Positions 41,557 to 50,740 of a stretch of DNA of 64,000 nucleotides are shown piece after piece. The first letter of the stretch is position 1, and the number at the start of each line of letters is the position of its first letter. Location: NCBI GenBank assembly GCA_014584705.1, contig JACTMJ010000008.1:124001-188000 (forward strand). Reading direction: 5' to 3'. The translations under genes and the position numbers were made by a program. The DNA is from Acidobacteriota bacterium. GTDB lineage: Bacteria > Acidobacteriota > Terriglobia > Bryobacterales > Bryobacteraceae. The notes beneath the pieces are model-generated. The model had not been told where the DNA came from and made no database searches. It was given only the letters and a program-made list of their open reading frames with translations.

Positions 41557-42507
41557 ATGATTCAAACTCTTTTTGGGTCCGTTCCGCAGGAGCCCACTTT
41601 CTTCGAGAAACTCCAGCAGGGGATTCGCAAGACCCGCGAAGGGCTCACGGGCAAGCTCGAAGACCTTTTTGCCGGCAAGAAAGTCATTGACGCGGACCTG
41701 CTCGATGAACTCGAATACGTGCTGATTGGCGCGGACATCGGCGTGCGGACCACGGGCGAGATTCTCGAATCCGTGAAGCAGAAGCTGGACCGCAAGCAGT
41801 TGAAGGAGATCGACGAATTGCGGGCGGTGATCCGGGAGCACCTGCTCGAAGCGCTGCGCCAGCCGGAACGGCCGCTGCCACAGGTGAAGCAGCCGCCCGC
41901 CGTGGTGATGGTGATCGGCGTGAACGGCGCGGGCAAGACGACCTCCATCGGCAAGCTGGCCGCGCGATACAAGCTGGAAGGCCATTCCGTGCTGCTTGCG
42001 GCCGCCGACACGTTCCGCGCCGCGGCGATTGAGCAGCTTGAGGTTTGGGGCCAGCGCACCGGTTGCGACGTCATCCGGCAGAAGCAGGGCGCGGACCCGA
42101 GCGCCGTAGTGTACGACGCCATTCAGGCCGCCATCGCCCGCAAGGTGGACTACATCATCGTGGACACCGCCGGACGCCTGCACACGAAAGACAACCTGAT
42201 GGCGGAACTCGAGAAGATCACCCGCACGACGAGGAAGCTGATTCCGGACGCGCCGCACGAAGTGCTGCTGGTGCTCGATGGGACTACCGGGCAGAACGGA
42301 CTCGAACAGGCGAAGCGCTTCACCGAAACGGCGGGGGCCACCGGCATCATTCTTACGAAGCTCGACGGCACGGCCAAGGGTGGCGTTGTGGTGCCCATTG
42401 CAAGGGAACTCAATCTGCCGATTCGCTATATCGGGGTCGGCGAAAAGGCCGACGACCTGTTACCCTTCGATGCAACGGAGTTCATCCATTCGATTTTCAA
42501 GAACTGA
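41557..42507 (+). CDS. ftsY: signal recognition particle receptor FtsY
   Basis: 316 residues from the ATG at 41557. A short N domain (FFEKLQQGIRKTREGLTGKLEDLF...LEYVLIGADIGVRTTGEIL) leads to the SRP GTPase G domain: GVNGAGKT at 121-128, LAAADTFRAAAIEQL, VDTAGRLHTKDNLMAEL and TKLDGTAKGG. The acidic A domain of E. coli FtsY is missing, as in many bacteria. It receives ribosome-SRP complexes at the membrane. TACAAT lies 8 bases before the ATG. ribD and ribE follow at 18 and 4 bases. Confidence 0.96.
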   Translation: MIQTLFGSVPQEPTFFEKLQQGIRKTREGLTGKLEDLFAGKKVIDADLLDELEYVLIGADIGVRTTGEILESVKQKLDRKQLKEIDELRAVIREHLLEALRQPERPLPQVKQPPAVVMVIGVNGAGKTTSIGKLAARYKLEGHSVLLAAADTFRAAAIEQLEVWGQRTGCDVIRQKQGADPSAVVYDAIQAAIARKVDYIIVDTAGRLHTKDNLMAELEKITRTTRKLIPDAPHEVLLVLDGTTGQNGLEQAKRFTETAGATGIILTKLDGTAKGGVVVPIARELNLPIRYIGVGEKADDLLPFDATEFIHSIFKN

Positions 42508-42525
42508 TTCGCGAGAGCCGACGCC

Positions 42526-43629
42526 ATGAACCAGGACGCAATATTTCTTCGCGAGGCGCTTGACCTCGCGGCCAAGGGTCGGACGATGACCAGCCCGAAT
42601 CCGGCCGTGGGCGCGTTGGTGGTACGCGACGGCAAGGTGACCGGGTGCGGCTACTACACCTGGAATGGCGTGCGCCATGCGGAGACGATTGCCCTTGAAG
42701 AGGCCGGGGACGCGCGCGGCGCAACGATGTACGTCACGCTGGAGCCGTGCTCCCATACTGGCCGGACACCACCCTGCTGCGAGGCGCTGATTGCGGCCGG
42801 CATCGCGCGCGTGGTTTGCGCGATGAAGGACCCCAACCCCCTCGTGAGCGGGAAAGGGTTTGCCGCGCTGCGCGAGGCCGGGATCACCGTGGACCTGCTG
42901 CCCGAGTTCGCGGAAGAAGCGGCCAAGCTGAACGAATCGTTCGTCCACTTCATGCGCACGGGGCGCCCTCTGGTGATGCTGAAATCCGCGGTAACGCTGG
43001 ACGGAAAAATCGCCGCCCCCTGGGACAATTCCGGCTGGATCACGAGCGAGCGCGCCCGCGCCCACGTCCAGGAACTTCGCCATGGGTGCGACGCCATTTT
43101 GACGGGCATCGGCACGCTGCTGGCGGACGACTGCCTGCTCACCGACCGCTCCGGCGTCGAACGATCCCGGCCGCTGCTTCGGATTGTGGTGGATTCGCTG
43201 CTGCGCACGCCCATCGATTCGAAAATGGTGCGCAGTTGCCGGGACGACGTGCTCATCGCCACGACCTCCGCCGCCCCGGACGCGAAGCGGCAGGCACTGG
43301 AGAACGCGGGCGTAAAGGTGGTGCCGTTCGACGGCTCCCGGGGGCGCGTGAGTCTGCGCAAACTGGTGGAGTATCTCGCCGCGCAGCGCTATCTCTCGTT
43401 GATGATCGAGGCGGGCAGCAAGATTAACTGGGCGGCGCTCGAAGAAGAGATCGTCGACAAGATTTTCTTTTACTACGCACCGAAGATTCTCGGCGGGCTG
43501 AACAGCCTGCCGGTAGCCGGGGGCACCGGAAAGCTGAGCCGGGCGGAGGCGATTCTGTTCGAGCGGGTCCGGATCCATGCGATTCCGCCGGACGAGTTCG
43601 CCGTCGAAGCGTACGTGGTGAAAGGCTAG
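42526..43629 (+). CDS. ribD: bifunctional riboflavin deaminase/reductase RibD
   Basis: 367 residues. The N-terminal cytidine-deaminase-like domain has the zinc site H51-A-E53 and PCSHTGRTPPC at 74-84. The C-terminal reductase domain has RPLVMLKSAVTLDGKIA, GWITSERARAHVQELRHGCDAILTGIGTLLADD (in part) and SLMIEAGSKINWAAL. It converts the GTP-derived pyrimidine to 5-amino-6-ribitylaminouracil phosphate. Its stop lies 4 bases before ribE. Confidence 0.97.
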   Translation: MNQDAIFLREALDLAAKGRTMTSPNPAVGALVVRDGKVTGCGYYTWNGVRHAETIALEEAGDARGATMYVTLEPCSHTGRTPPCCEALIAAGIARVVCAMKDPNPLVSGKGFAALREAGITVDLLPEFAEEAAKLNESFVHFMRTGRPLVMLKSAVTLDGKIAAPWDNSGWITSERARAHVQELRHGCDAILTGIGTLLADDCLLTDRSGVERSRPLLRIVVDSLLRTPIDSKMVRSCRDDVLIATTSAAPDAKRQALENAGVKVVPFDGSRGRVSLRKLVEYLAAQRYLSLMIEAGSKINWAALEEEIVDKIFFYYAPKILGGLNSLPVAGGTGKLSRAEAILFERVRIHAIPPDEFAVEAYVVKG

Positions 43630-43633
43630 GCGC

Positions 43634-44281
43634 ATGTTCACCGGCATCATTGAAGAAGTGGGCAGTGTGGAGCGCCTGGTGCCGCGCGCTACGGGATCGG
43701 AGATCCGCATTCGGGCCGCGAAGGTGACGGAGGGAACCCACGAGGGCGATTCCATCTCGGCAAGCGGCGTTTGCCTCACGGCGAAGAACGTGGGAGCAAA
43801 CGGATTCAGCGCGGATGTTTCGCCCGAAACTCTGGAGCGCACCAGCCTCGGCCAGCTTCGCGCCGGCTCGCTTGTGAATCTGGAGCGCTCTCTGCTTCCC
43901 AGTTCCCGTATGGGCGGGCACATCGTGCAAGGCCACGTGGACGGGCTGGGCCGCATCCACGAATTGAAGGAACTCGGAGACGGGAACTGGTGGCTGAGCG
44001 TGGAGATTCCGGCAGACATCGAGCGCTTTTGCGTCTTCAAAGGCTCTATCTCAATCGATGGCGTCAGCCTTACCATCGCCAAGCTGGAAGGCAATGTGCT
44101 TTCCGTGGCCGTGATCCCTCATACCTGGGCGAACACCACCATGCGGGGCTATCGAAAGGGCGGCGCGGTGAATCTTGAGATCGACATCATTGCAAAGTAC
44201 GTCGAGAAAATGCTGGCCGCGCGGGATCTCAAGGGAGCGCCCGGCCTGACGGAAGCGAAGCTGCGCGAGTTGGGATATTGA
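43634..44281 (+). CDS. ribE: riboflavin synthase alpha chain
   Basis: 215 residues made of two lumazine-binding barrels: MFTGIIEEVGSVERL...GDSISASGVCLTAK...GRIHELKELGDG and a second copy with GSISIDGVSLTIAKLEGNVLSVAVIPHT, the usual internal repeat. It dismutates two lumazines to riboflavin. No FMN riboswitch precedes ribD, and ribB/ribH are not in the window. The start ATG is preceded by a weak GGCTAGG. Confidence 0.97.
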   Translation: MFTGIIEEVGSVERLVPRATGSEIRIRAAKVTEGTHEGDSISASGVCLTAKNVGANGFSADVSPETLERTSLGQLRAGSLVNLERSLLPSSRMGGHIVQGHVDGLGRIHELKELGDGNWWLSVEIPADIERFCVFKGSISIDGVSLTIAKLEGNVLSVAVIPHTWANTTMRGYRKGGAVNLEIDIIAKYVEKMLAARDLKGAPGLTEAKLRELGY

Positions 44282-44364
44282 CAGCCCGTGCGCGTTTCGT
44301 CTCCCGGCCAGTTCCGCCACGCCTCCGCGGATCACGTTAGAATGCCAGTTTTCGTTGTTTTGAC

Positions 44365-46230
44365 ATGCACACATTCCTTCACCGCCTCTTTCTGATTACC
44401 GCGATGCTTCTATCCGCCCATGCCACCATCAACGCGCAGAGCGCCGAACCCGTCCGGCATACGCTGCGCTTTCCCGATGCAAAGAACCACTATGTTCAGG
44501 TCGAGAGCGTGTTCCCCACCGGGGGCGCGGCGGAGATGGAAGTGTTCATGGCGGTGTGGACGCCGGGCTCGTACCTCGTGCGCGAGTATGCGCGGAACAT
44601 TGACCGGGTGGAAGCGGCGGACCCGGCTGGCAATCCGCTCACGGCGGTGAAGAGCCGCAAGAATCGCTGGCTGGTGAGGACGGGCGGCGCGCCCTCTGTC
44701 ACGCTGCGCTACACGATTTATTGCCGTGAGATGACGGTGCGCACGAACTTCGTCGACGATGCGTTCGCGATGCTGCAAGGGGCCGCCACATACCTCTCTC
44801 CGGTGGGTGAGAATCAGCGGCCGCACCTCGTGAGGCTGGAACTGCCGCCGAACTGGAAACAGAGCGTCTCCGCGCTTCCGACGCCCGCCGGAGCGGGCGC
44901 GAATACGTATCTGGCCGCCGACTACGACACCCTGGTGGATAGCCCGATTGTGGCTGGAAATCCGGATATCTTCGAGTTCGACGTGAAGGGCAGGAAGCAC
45001 CAGATCGTGAACCTACCGGCCAGCGACCAGTGGGACGGCCCGAAGAGCGTCGCGGCGGTGAAGAGGATTGTCGAGCAATTCGCCGCAATGTGGGGAGAGC
45101 TTCCTTACGAGAAGTATGTCTTCTTCAACATGCTGGTGGAGGCGAGCGGCGGGCTTGAGCACAAGAACTCCACCGTACTGATGACGAGCGCGCTAGCTTC
45201 GCGAAGCGACGACGCCTTTTACGGGAATCCGAATGCGAAGCCGCCGCAGAGCGGATGGCTCTCCCTGGTGAGCCACGAGTATTTCCACGTCTGGAACGTG
45301 AAGCGCCTGCGTCCGCGGGAGCTTGGCCCGTTTGACTATGAGGGCGAAAACTATACGGAGAGCCTGTGGGTGGCGGAGGGGCTCACTTCCTACTACGCCG
45401 ATCTCGCTCTCCTTCGGGCGGGCCTGATTGATCGCGACAACTATCTGGCAAGGCTTTCCGGCGCGATCGCCGAGTTGCAGACGCAACCCGGACGCCTGGT
45501 GCAATCGGCGGCCGAATCCTCCTACGATGCCTGGATCAAGGGCTACCGGCCCGACGAGAATTCGCCCAACTCCGGCATCAGCTACTACACGAAAGGCAAC
45601 GTGATGGGCTTCCTGCTCGATGTGCGCATTCGGCAGGCGACCGGCAACACAAAGAACCTGGACGACGTGATGCGGCTTGCCTATCAACGCTATTCCGGCG
45701 CGTCCGGTTACAGCGCGGAGGAGTTTCGCGGCTGCGTTCAGGAGGTTGCCGGCGCGGCGGTGGAGGCTTGGGTGGAGAAGGCGGAGCGGCAGACCGCCGA
45801 TCTCGACTACTCCGAAGCGCTCGGTCATCTCGGTTTGCGCTTCCGGGTTCCCACGCCGATACCGACCCGCGAGAGCGGGCGCGAGAGGGCGGTGCGAGGC
45901 TGGACGGGCGCGGAGACGCGCGTGAACGGGGCGAGCGTGTTTGTGACCGGCGTCCTGCGCGGCACGCCGGCTTTCGAGGCGGGGCTGAGCGCGGATGATG
46001 AGATCCTTGCTGTCGGAGACCGCCGAATCAACGCTTCGCTCTGGCCAAAGCTCGGCGAGTATTACCACGCGGGCGAGACCGTGGATATGCTGGTGTCGCG
46101 CATGGGGCAACTGATCCGGCTTCCGATCCGGCTGCGGGAAGAGCCTCGCCTCTTGTGGCAGTTGGAGGTGTTGCCGAACCCGAGCAACGCCCAGCGCGAT
46201 TCCCTGGATGCGTGGCTGGGCGCGCGTTAG
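44365..46230 (+). CDS. M61 family metallopeptidase with PDZ domain
   Basis: 621 residues. Signal peptide FLHRLFLITAMLLSAHATINAQS. An N-terminal beta domain (to about 200) precedes the gluzincin catalytic core: HEYFH at 304-308 with VWNVKRLRP, and the third zinc ligand E338 in WVAEGLTSYYADL. A PDZ domain occupies about 510-590 (VFVTGVLRGTPAFEAGLSADDEILAVGDRRI). Members are glycyl aminopeptidases acting outside the cytoplasm. TAGAAT lies 20 bases before the ATG; there is no Shine-Dalgarno. It ends 8 bases before the convergent agmatine deiminase gene. Confidence 0.93.
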   Translation: MHTFLHRLFLITAMLLSAHATINAQSAEPVRHTLRFPDAKNHYVQVESVFPTGGAAEMEVFMAVWTPGSYLVREYARNIDRVEAADPAGNPLTAVKSRKNRWLVRTGGAPSVTLRYTIYCREMTVRTNFVDDAFAMLQGAATYLSPVGENQRPHLVRLELPPNWKQSVSALPTPAGAGANTYLAADYDTLVDSPIVAGNPDIFEFDVKGRKHQIVNLPASDQWDGPKSVAAVKRIVEQFAAMWGELPYEKYVFFNMLVEASGGLEHKNSTVLMTSALASRSDDAFYGNPNAKPPQSGWLSLVSHEYFHVWNVKRLRPRELGPFDYEGENYTESLWVAEGLTSYYADLALLRAGLIDRDNYLARLSGAIAELQTQPGRLVQSAAESSYDAWIKGYRPDENSPNSGISYYTKGNVMGFLLDVRIRQATGNTKNLDDVMRLAYQRYSGASGYSAEEFRGCVQEVAGAAVEAWVEKAERQTADLDYSEALGHLGLRFRVPTPIPTRESGRERAVRGWTGAETRVNGASVFVTGVLRGTPAFEAGLSADDEILAVGDRRINASLWPKLGEYYHAGETVDMLVSRMGQLIRLPIRLREEPRLLWQLEVLPNPSNAQRDSLDAWLGAR

Positions 46231-46238
46231 GTGCTTCG

Positions 46239-47303
46239 TTACTCCGGCTGTTGCTGGGTCATGCAATGCAGCGTGCCCAAGCCCAGCACAAGATCGCGGC
46301 AGTAGATGGGGATGACGCGGCGGTCCGGCATCAGGCGAGCGAGTGTATTCAACGCCTCGCGATCCGCGGGATCGTTGAACACAGGAACCAGCACGATGCC
46401 ATTCGCAATGTAGAAATTGGCGTAACTCGCGGGGAGGCGGAAGCCATCGAAGTAAACGGGCGCGGGCATCGGCAATTTGACGACGCGCAGCGCCTCGCCT
46501 TTGAGGTTCGTCATCCTTCGCAGGAGTTGGAAATTCTCGCGCAGCGGGACGAAGTTCGGGTCTTCCGGATTCGTTTCGGCAGCCACGACCACCGTGTTTT
46601 CGTCCACGAAACGGGCGAGATCGTCCACATGGCCGTGGGTGTCGTCTCCCGCAATGCCGTTGCGCAGCCAGAGCGTCTTTTCAATCGCCAGATAGTCGCG
46701 GAACACGGCTTCGTAGTCTTCGCGCGCGAGCCCCGGGTTGCGCTGCTGTACGGAACTGAGCAGGCATTCTTCGGTGGTCAATAGCAGCCCCGCGCCATTC
46801 ACGTCGATGCTGCCGCCCTCGAGCACGATCCGCTTTCGGGCAAACTTCGGCTGCCAGCGCTTCATGAGCAACTTTTTCGCGACGATGGCGGGGATGGCAT
46901 CGTCGTTGTGCCAGTTAGGATACTTCGCCCAGCCGTTGAAGCGGAAATCGAGAATGCCCGTATCGCCCTGGGCGCGGCGGAGGAAGATCGGGCAGAAGTC
47001 GCGAGTCCAACTGCGGTCCGTGGGAGCGGGGAAGAACTCCACGTTCTCCATGTTGGCGCCGGATTTCTCACAGCAGCGCTCGGCTTCCCGCCGCAGTTTC
47101 TCGTCGCGGACGAGGATGCAAACCACTTCCACCTGCGAGAGATGGCGGACGATATCGCCGTAGATCCAGGGGATCGGCGCGAACTTCCCCGGCCAGTCCG
47201 TCCGTTCGTGCGGCCAGGAAAGCCAGGTTGCCCGGTGGCGCTCCCATTCGGCGGGCATGCGAAAGCCCTGCGAGGCAGGGGTAGCGGTTGTGTCGATGGC
47301 CAT
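46239..47303 (-). CDS. aguA: agmatine deiminase
   Basis: 354 residues from the ATG at 47303, preceded by AAGGA; longer frames overlap aguB. Guanidine-modifying fold: FRMPAEWERHRATWLSWPHERTDWPGKF at the start, DRSWTRDFCPIF, LEGGSIDVNGAGLLLTTEECLL, GIAGDDTHGHVDDLARF with the catalytic His and Asp, and the nucleophile C347 in GLGTLHCMTQQQP. It hydrolyses agmatine to N-carbamoylputrescine and ammonia. Lies 11 bases after aguB; together they turn agmatine into putrescine. Confidence 0.96.
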   Translation of the reverse strand: MAIDTTATPASQGFRMPAEWERHRATWLSWPHERTDWPGKFAPIPWIYGDIVRHLSQVEVVCILVRDEKLRREAERCCEKSGANMENVEFFPAPTDRSWTRDFCPIFLRRAQGDTGILDFRFNGWAKYPNWHNDDAIPAIVAKKLLMKRWQPKFARKRIVLEGGSIDVNGAGLLLTTEECLLSSVQQRNPGLAREDYEAVFRDYLAIEKTLWLRNGIAGDDTHGHVDDLARFVDENTVVVAAETNPEDPNFVPLRENFQLLRRMTNLKGEALRVVKLPMPAPVYFDGFRLPASYANFYIANGIVLVPVFNDPADREALNTLARLMPDRRVIPIYCRDLVLGLGTLHCMTQQQPE

Positions 47304-47314
47304 GGAAATCATCC

Positions 47315-48205
47315 TTAGTCGATCCACCGGCCAAGGATGGGCGCATACGCGTCGATGCGGCGATCGCGGAGGAAGGGCCAGTTGCGGCGCACGTCTTCCT
47401 GCAGACGCGGATCCACGGTAGCGATCAGGATGTGCTCCTGATCGACCGGCGCTTCGGCGAGTACGCGGCCGAAGGGGTCCGATACGAAGGACGATCCCCA
47501 GAACTCCAGGCCGTCGGAGGGAGAACCTTCGAAGCCGGTACGGTTCACGGCAGCGACATAGATTCCGTTGGCGATGGCATGCCCGCGCTGAATGGTGGCC
47601 CAGGCATCGCGCTGCGCCTGGCCGAACACGGCTTTCTCATGCGGGTGCCAGCCGATGGCGGTGGGATAGAACAGGATGCTCGCGCCGGAGAGCGAGGCGA
47701 GGCGGGCTGCTTCGGGATACCACTGGTCCCAGCAGACGAGCACCGCGATGCGGCCATACCGGGTGTCGAAATGGCGGAAGCCAAGATCGCCCGGCGTGAA
47801 ATAAAACTTTTCGTAATAGAGCGGGTCGTCCGGAATATGCATCTTGCGGTAGAGACCGAGGAGCGATCCGTCGGCGTCGATCACCGCGGCGGTGTTGTGA
47901 TAGAGCCCGGCGGCGCGGCGCTCAAACAGCGATGCCACCACGGCCACGCCGCACTCCTTCGCTACGCGCTGGATCGCTTCGGTGCTTTCGCCGGGGATGG
48001 GTTCGGCGAGGTCAAACGTCGCGGCATCTTCGCTGCGGCAGAAATACTGCGACTTGAACAATTCCTGCAGACAGACAACCTGAGCCCCGAGATTGGCGGC
48101 ATCCCGGATCCTTCCGACGGCTTTGGCAAGGTTCTGCGATGGGTCTTTCGAGCAGGTCATCTGGACGAGGCCGATGGTGAAAGACGAAGCGCGATCAACA
48201 GTCAT
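47315..48205 (-). CDS. aguB: N-carbamoylputrescine amidase
   Basis: 296 residues of the nitrilase fold with the Glu-Lys-Cys triad: E48 (CLQELF), K121 (YRKMHIPDD) and C158 (AVLVCWDQWYPE). The neighbourhoods FYFTPGDLGFRHFDTRYGRIAV and RNGHAIANG-like segment QRGHAIANGIYVAAVNRTG match the plant and bacterial carbamoylputrescine amidases closely. It yields putrescine, CO2 and ammonia. GACAAT is 6 bases before its ATG, only 16 bases from the start of the divergent peptidase gene. Confidence 0.95.
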   Translation of the reverse strand: MTVDRASSFTIGLVQMTCSKDPSQNLAKAVGRIRDAANLGAQVVCLQELFKSQYFCRSEDAATFDLAEPIPGESTEAIQRVAKECGVAVVASLFERRAAGLYHNTAAVIDADGSLLGLYRKMHIPDDPLYYEKFYFTPGDLGFRHFDTRYGRIAVLVCWDQWYPEAARLASLSGASILFYPTAIGWHPHEKAVFGQAQRDAWATIQRGHAIANGIYVAAVNRTGFEGSPSDGLEFWGSSFVSDPFGRVLAEAPVDQEHILIATVDPRLQEDVRRNWPFLRDRRIDAYAPILGRWID

Positions 48206-48221
48206 ATTAGTATTGTCCTAT

Positions 48222-50714
48222 ATGCTTCGCCGATCCCTGCTTCGCGCGCTCCTGGTGTGTGCTTTTGTCGCGAGCCTGTTGCCCGCCCAGGTAACCAAAC
48301 CCGAGGATTTTTTCGGATTTTCGCCGGGGGCCGATTACAAGCTGGCCACGTATGAGGAGATAGCTTCGTACTTTCGAAAGCTCGGCACGGAGAGCGACCG
48401 CATTCGCGTGACGGAGATTGGCACGTCGAGCGAAGGGCGGCCCGTGCTGATGGCATACATCTCCAGCGCGGCGAATCTCGCCAAGCTCGATACGATTCAG
48501 GCCAACCAGAAGCGCATGGCGCTGGGCGAAGCGGAGGAGGCCGAAGCGCGAACGATTGCCGCGAGCGCGCCCGCCGTGGTGTGGATCGATACCGCGATGC
48601 ATTCGAGCGAAACCATGCCGGGGCAGGTGACGCCGCTGCTTGCTTACCGGCTGCTTTCCGACGAGAGCCGCGAGACGCAGCGCATTCTCGATCACGTGGT
48701 ATTTCTGCTTGTGCCCACGATGAACCCCGATGGGATGCAGCACATGAACGAGTGGTATCGCAGGAATGCCGGTACGGAGTATGAACTGGCGCCCTATCCC
48801 GGCCTTTATCAGCGCTATGCCGGCCACGACAATAATCGCGACTGGTACATGCTGAATCTGCGGGAAACGCGGAATGCGGCAAAGGTGCTGTTCGAGGAGT
48901 GGTTCCCCCACATCGTCTATAACCAGCATCAGGCGCCGCCCTTTCCCGCGCGGATTTTCATCCCGCCTTATGCCGAACCGATGAATCCGAATATCCCGCC
49001 GGCGGTGATGGAAGGCATCAGCCGGATCGGCTTCGCAATGCGGGAGCGCCTGGCGGAGGAGGGGAAGACGGGCGCGATCTCTTATGTGGGCTTCGACGGA
49101 TGGTGGAACGGCGGTTTGCGCAGTACTCCCGCCTTCCACAATATGCACGGCATTCTTACGGAGACGGCGGGCTTTCTCTATGCGACTCCGTTCGATTACA
49201 GCCCCTCTCAGTTGCCGAAGACGTTTCCGAATGGCGTGCCCACCGACAAGCCCAGCATCTTCTATACAGGGCCGTGGAAGGGCGGGCGCTGGAGCAATTC
49301 CGATGGCGTCGCCTACAACCTAAGCACGAGCCTGGCCGTGCTCGGCCTCGCCGCCGGCATGCCGGAGCACTGGAGCCTGAAAGCCTGGAAGCTGGCGAAA
49401 GAGCAGATTGCGGAGGGGGAGAAGGGATCGCCTTACGCGTATATCATTCCGGCCACGCAGTGGGACCCGTCGAGCGCGGAGGAGTTTGTTCGCCGCTTGC
49501 AGATGAACGGGATCGCGGTGGAGCAAGCCACTGCGGCGTTCACCGCGGACGGCAATCCGTTCCCCGCCGGAAGCTACATCATCCGCGCCGCGCAGCCGTT
49601 CCGGGGCTATTTGATGGACCTGCTCGAAGCGCACAAGTATCCCGAGATTCGCCTGAACGGAGGGCCGGTGAAGGAGCCGTACGACTCATCCGGTTATACA
49701 CTCTCCATGCAAATGGGGCTCGATGTGGCGCGCGTGAACGATCGCTTTCAGGCGAGGAGCGAAGCGCTGCCCCGCCTGGCAATGCCCGGCCCCACGTGGG
49801 ATCGCAAACAGAACGCCAGTTTCCGGTCCGCCGCCGATGCGCTCAAGCAGGGGAAGCCGCTCGGCATGGCCGCCGATGGCGCATGGCTCACGGAAAGCGC
49901 CGCCAATGGCGCGGCCTACCGCGTCCGCGCCCCGCGCGTGGGCGTCTACGAGCCCTATCGCAGCGACATGGACGGCGGTTGGACGCAGTGGCTGCTCGAT
50001 TCCTATCGCGTCGGCTACCAGCCGCTCAAAAACGAAGACGCGCGCGCGGGCAACCTGCGGGAGCGCTTCGATGCCATCATCATCGCTTCGCAACCGGTGA
50101 GTTCGATTCTGCATGGATATCCCGCGGGGCTGCCTACACTTCCGAGAGGTGGCGCTTCGAGCGAGGCGATGGCGGCCAGGAGCCTGCAACGCCCGGAGTA
50201 TACGGGCGGTATTGGCATGGAAGGAACGCTCGCCCTGCGCGATTTCGTGGAGAAGGGCGGCACGCTGCTGGCATTCGGCGAAGCGGTGAATCTGCCGATC
50301 GAGATGTTCCCGCTGCCCGTGAGCAACGTGGCCGCGCGCGGCTCCTTCAAAGCTCCTGGCGCTGTGGTGCGCATCCAGGTAGCCAAGGGAAGCCTGCTGA
50401 GCGCGGGAATGCCGGAGCAAACGAACGCCTTTATGGACGGCGGCTACGCCTTTGAGAGCCGGACTCTCCATGATGCGAAAGGGGCAACGCCTACGGTGCG
50501 CACCGTTGCTTCCTACGCGGCAAAGGACCTGCTTGCGAGCGGATGGATGAGCGGCGAGAATGCCGTGAAAGGCAAGGACGCGGTGACGGAAGTGACGCTC
50601 GGCAAGGGGCGTGTGCTGCTCTTTGGAATTCGGCCACAGTTCCGCGGGCAGACCTTCGCGACGTTCAAGCTGGTGCTGAACGCGCTCTATCTGGCGGCGG
50701 CGGAGAAGAGGTAG
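48222..50714 (+). CDS. M14 family zinc carboxypeptidase-like protein, exported
   Basis: 830 residues from the ATG at 48222. Signal peptide LLRALLVCAFVASLLPAQ. The M14 domain spans about 40-330 with the zinc pair H127 and E130 in DTAMHSSETMPG, followed by VFLLVPTMNPDGMQHM and YNQHQAPPFPARIFIPP. The second half (about 400-830) is not catalytic and includes a class-I glutamine-amidotransferase-like region with DFVEKGGTLLAFGEAV and GRVLLFGIRPQFRGQTFATFKLV. Substrate is unknown; peptides or modified cell-wall fragments are possible. The start has no Shine-Dalgarno. Confidence 0.9.
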   Translation: MLRRSLLRALLVCAFVASLLPAQVTKPEDFFGFSPGADYKLATYEEIASYFRKLGTESDRIRVTEIGTSSEGRPVLMAYISSAANLAKLDTIQANQKRMALGEAEEAEARTIAASAPAVVWIDTAMHSSETMPGQVTPLLAYRLLSDESRETQRILDHVVFLLVPTMNPDGMQHMNEWYRRNAGTEYELAPYPGLYQRYAGHDNNRDWYMLNLRETRNAAKVLFEEWFPHIVYNQHQAPPFPARIFIPPYAEPMNPNIPPAVMEGISRIGFAMRERLAEEGKTGAISYVGFDGWWNGGLRSTPAFHNMHGILTETAGFLYATPFDYSPSQLPKTFPNGVPTDKPSIFYTGPWKGGRWSNSDGVAYNLSTSLAVLGLAAGMPEHWSLKAWKLAKEQIAEGEKGSPYAYIIPATQWDPSSAEEFVRRLQMNGIAVEQATAAFTADGNPFPAGSYIIRAAQPFRGYLMDLLEAHKYPEIRLNGGPVKEPYDSSGYTLSMQMGLDVARVNDRFQARSEALPRLAMPGPTWDRKQNASFRSAADALKQGKPLGMAADGAWLTESAANGAAYRVRAPRVGVYEPYRSDMDGGWTQWLLDSYRVGYQPLKNEDARAGNLRERFDAIIIASQPVSSILHGYPAGLPTLPRGGASSEAMAARSLQRPEYTGGIGMEGTLALRDFVEKGGTLLAFGEAVNLPIEMFPLPVSNVAARGSFKAPGAVVRIQVAKGSLLSAGMPEQTNAFMDGGYAFESRTLHDAKGATPTVRTVASYAAKDLLASGWMSGENAVKGKDAVTEVTLGKGRVLLFGIRPQFRGQTFATFKLVLNALYLAAAEKR

Positions 50715-50740
50715 GGCGCAGGGCGGGAGCGCGCCGCGCG

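Noticed and set aside
42508..42525. FMN riboswitch before ribD
   Set aside because: The ftsY-ribD gap is only 18 bases, far too short for an RFN element, and none is seen further upstream.
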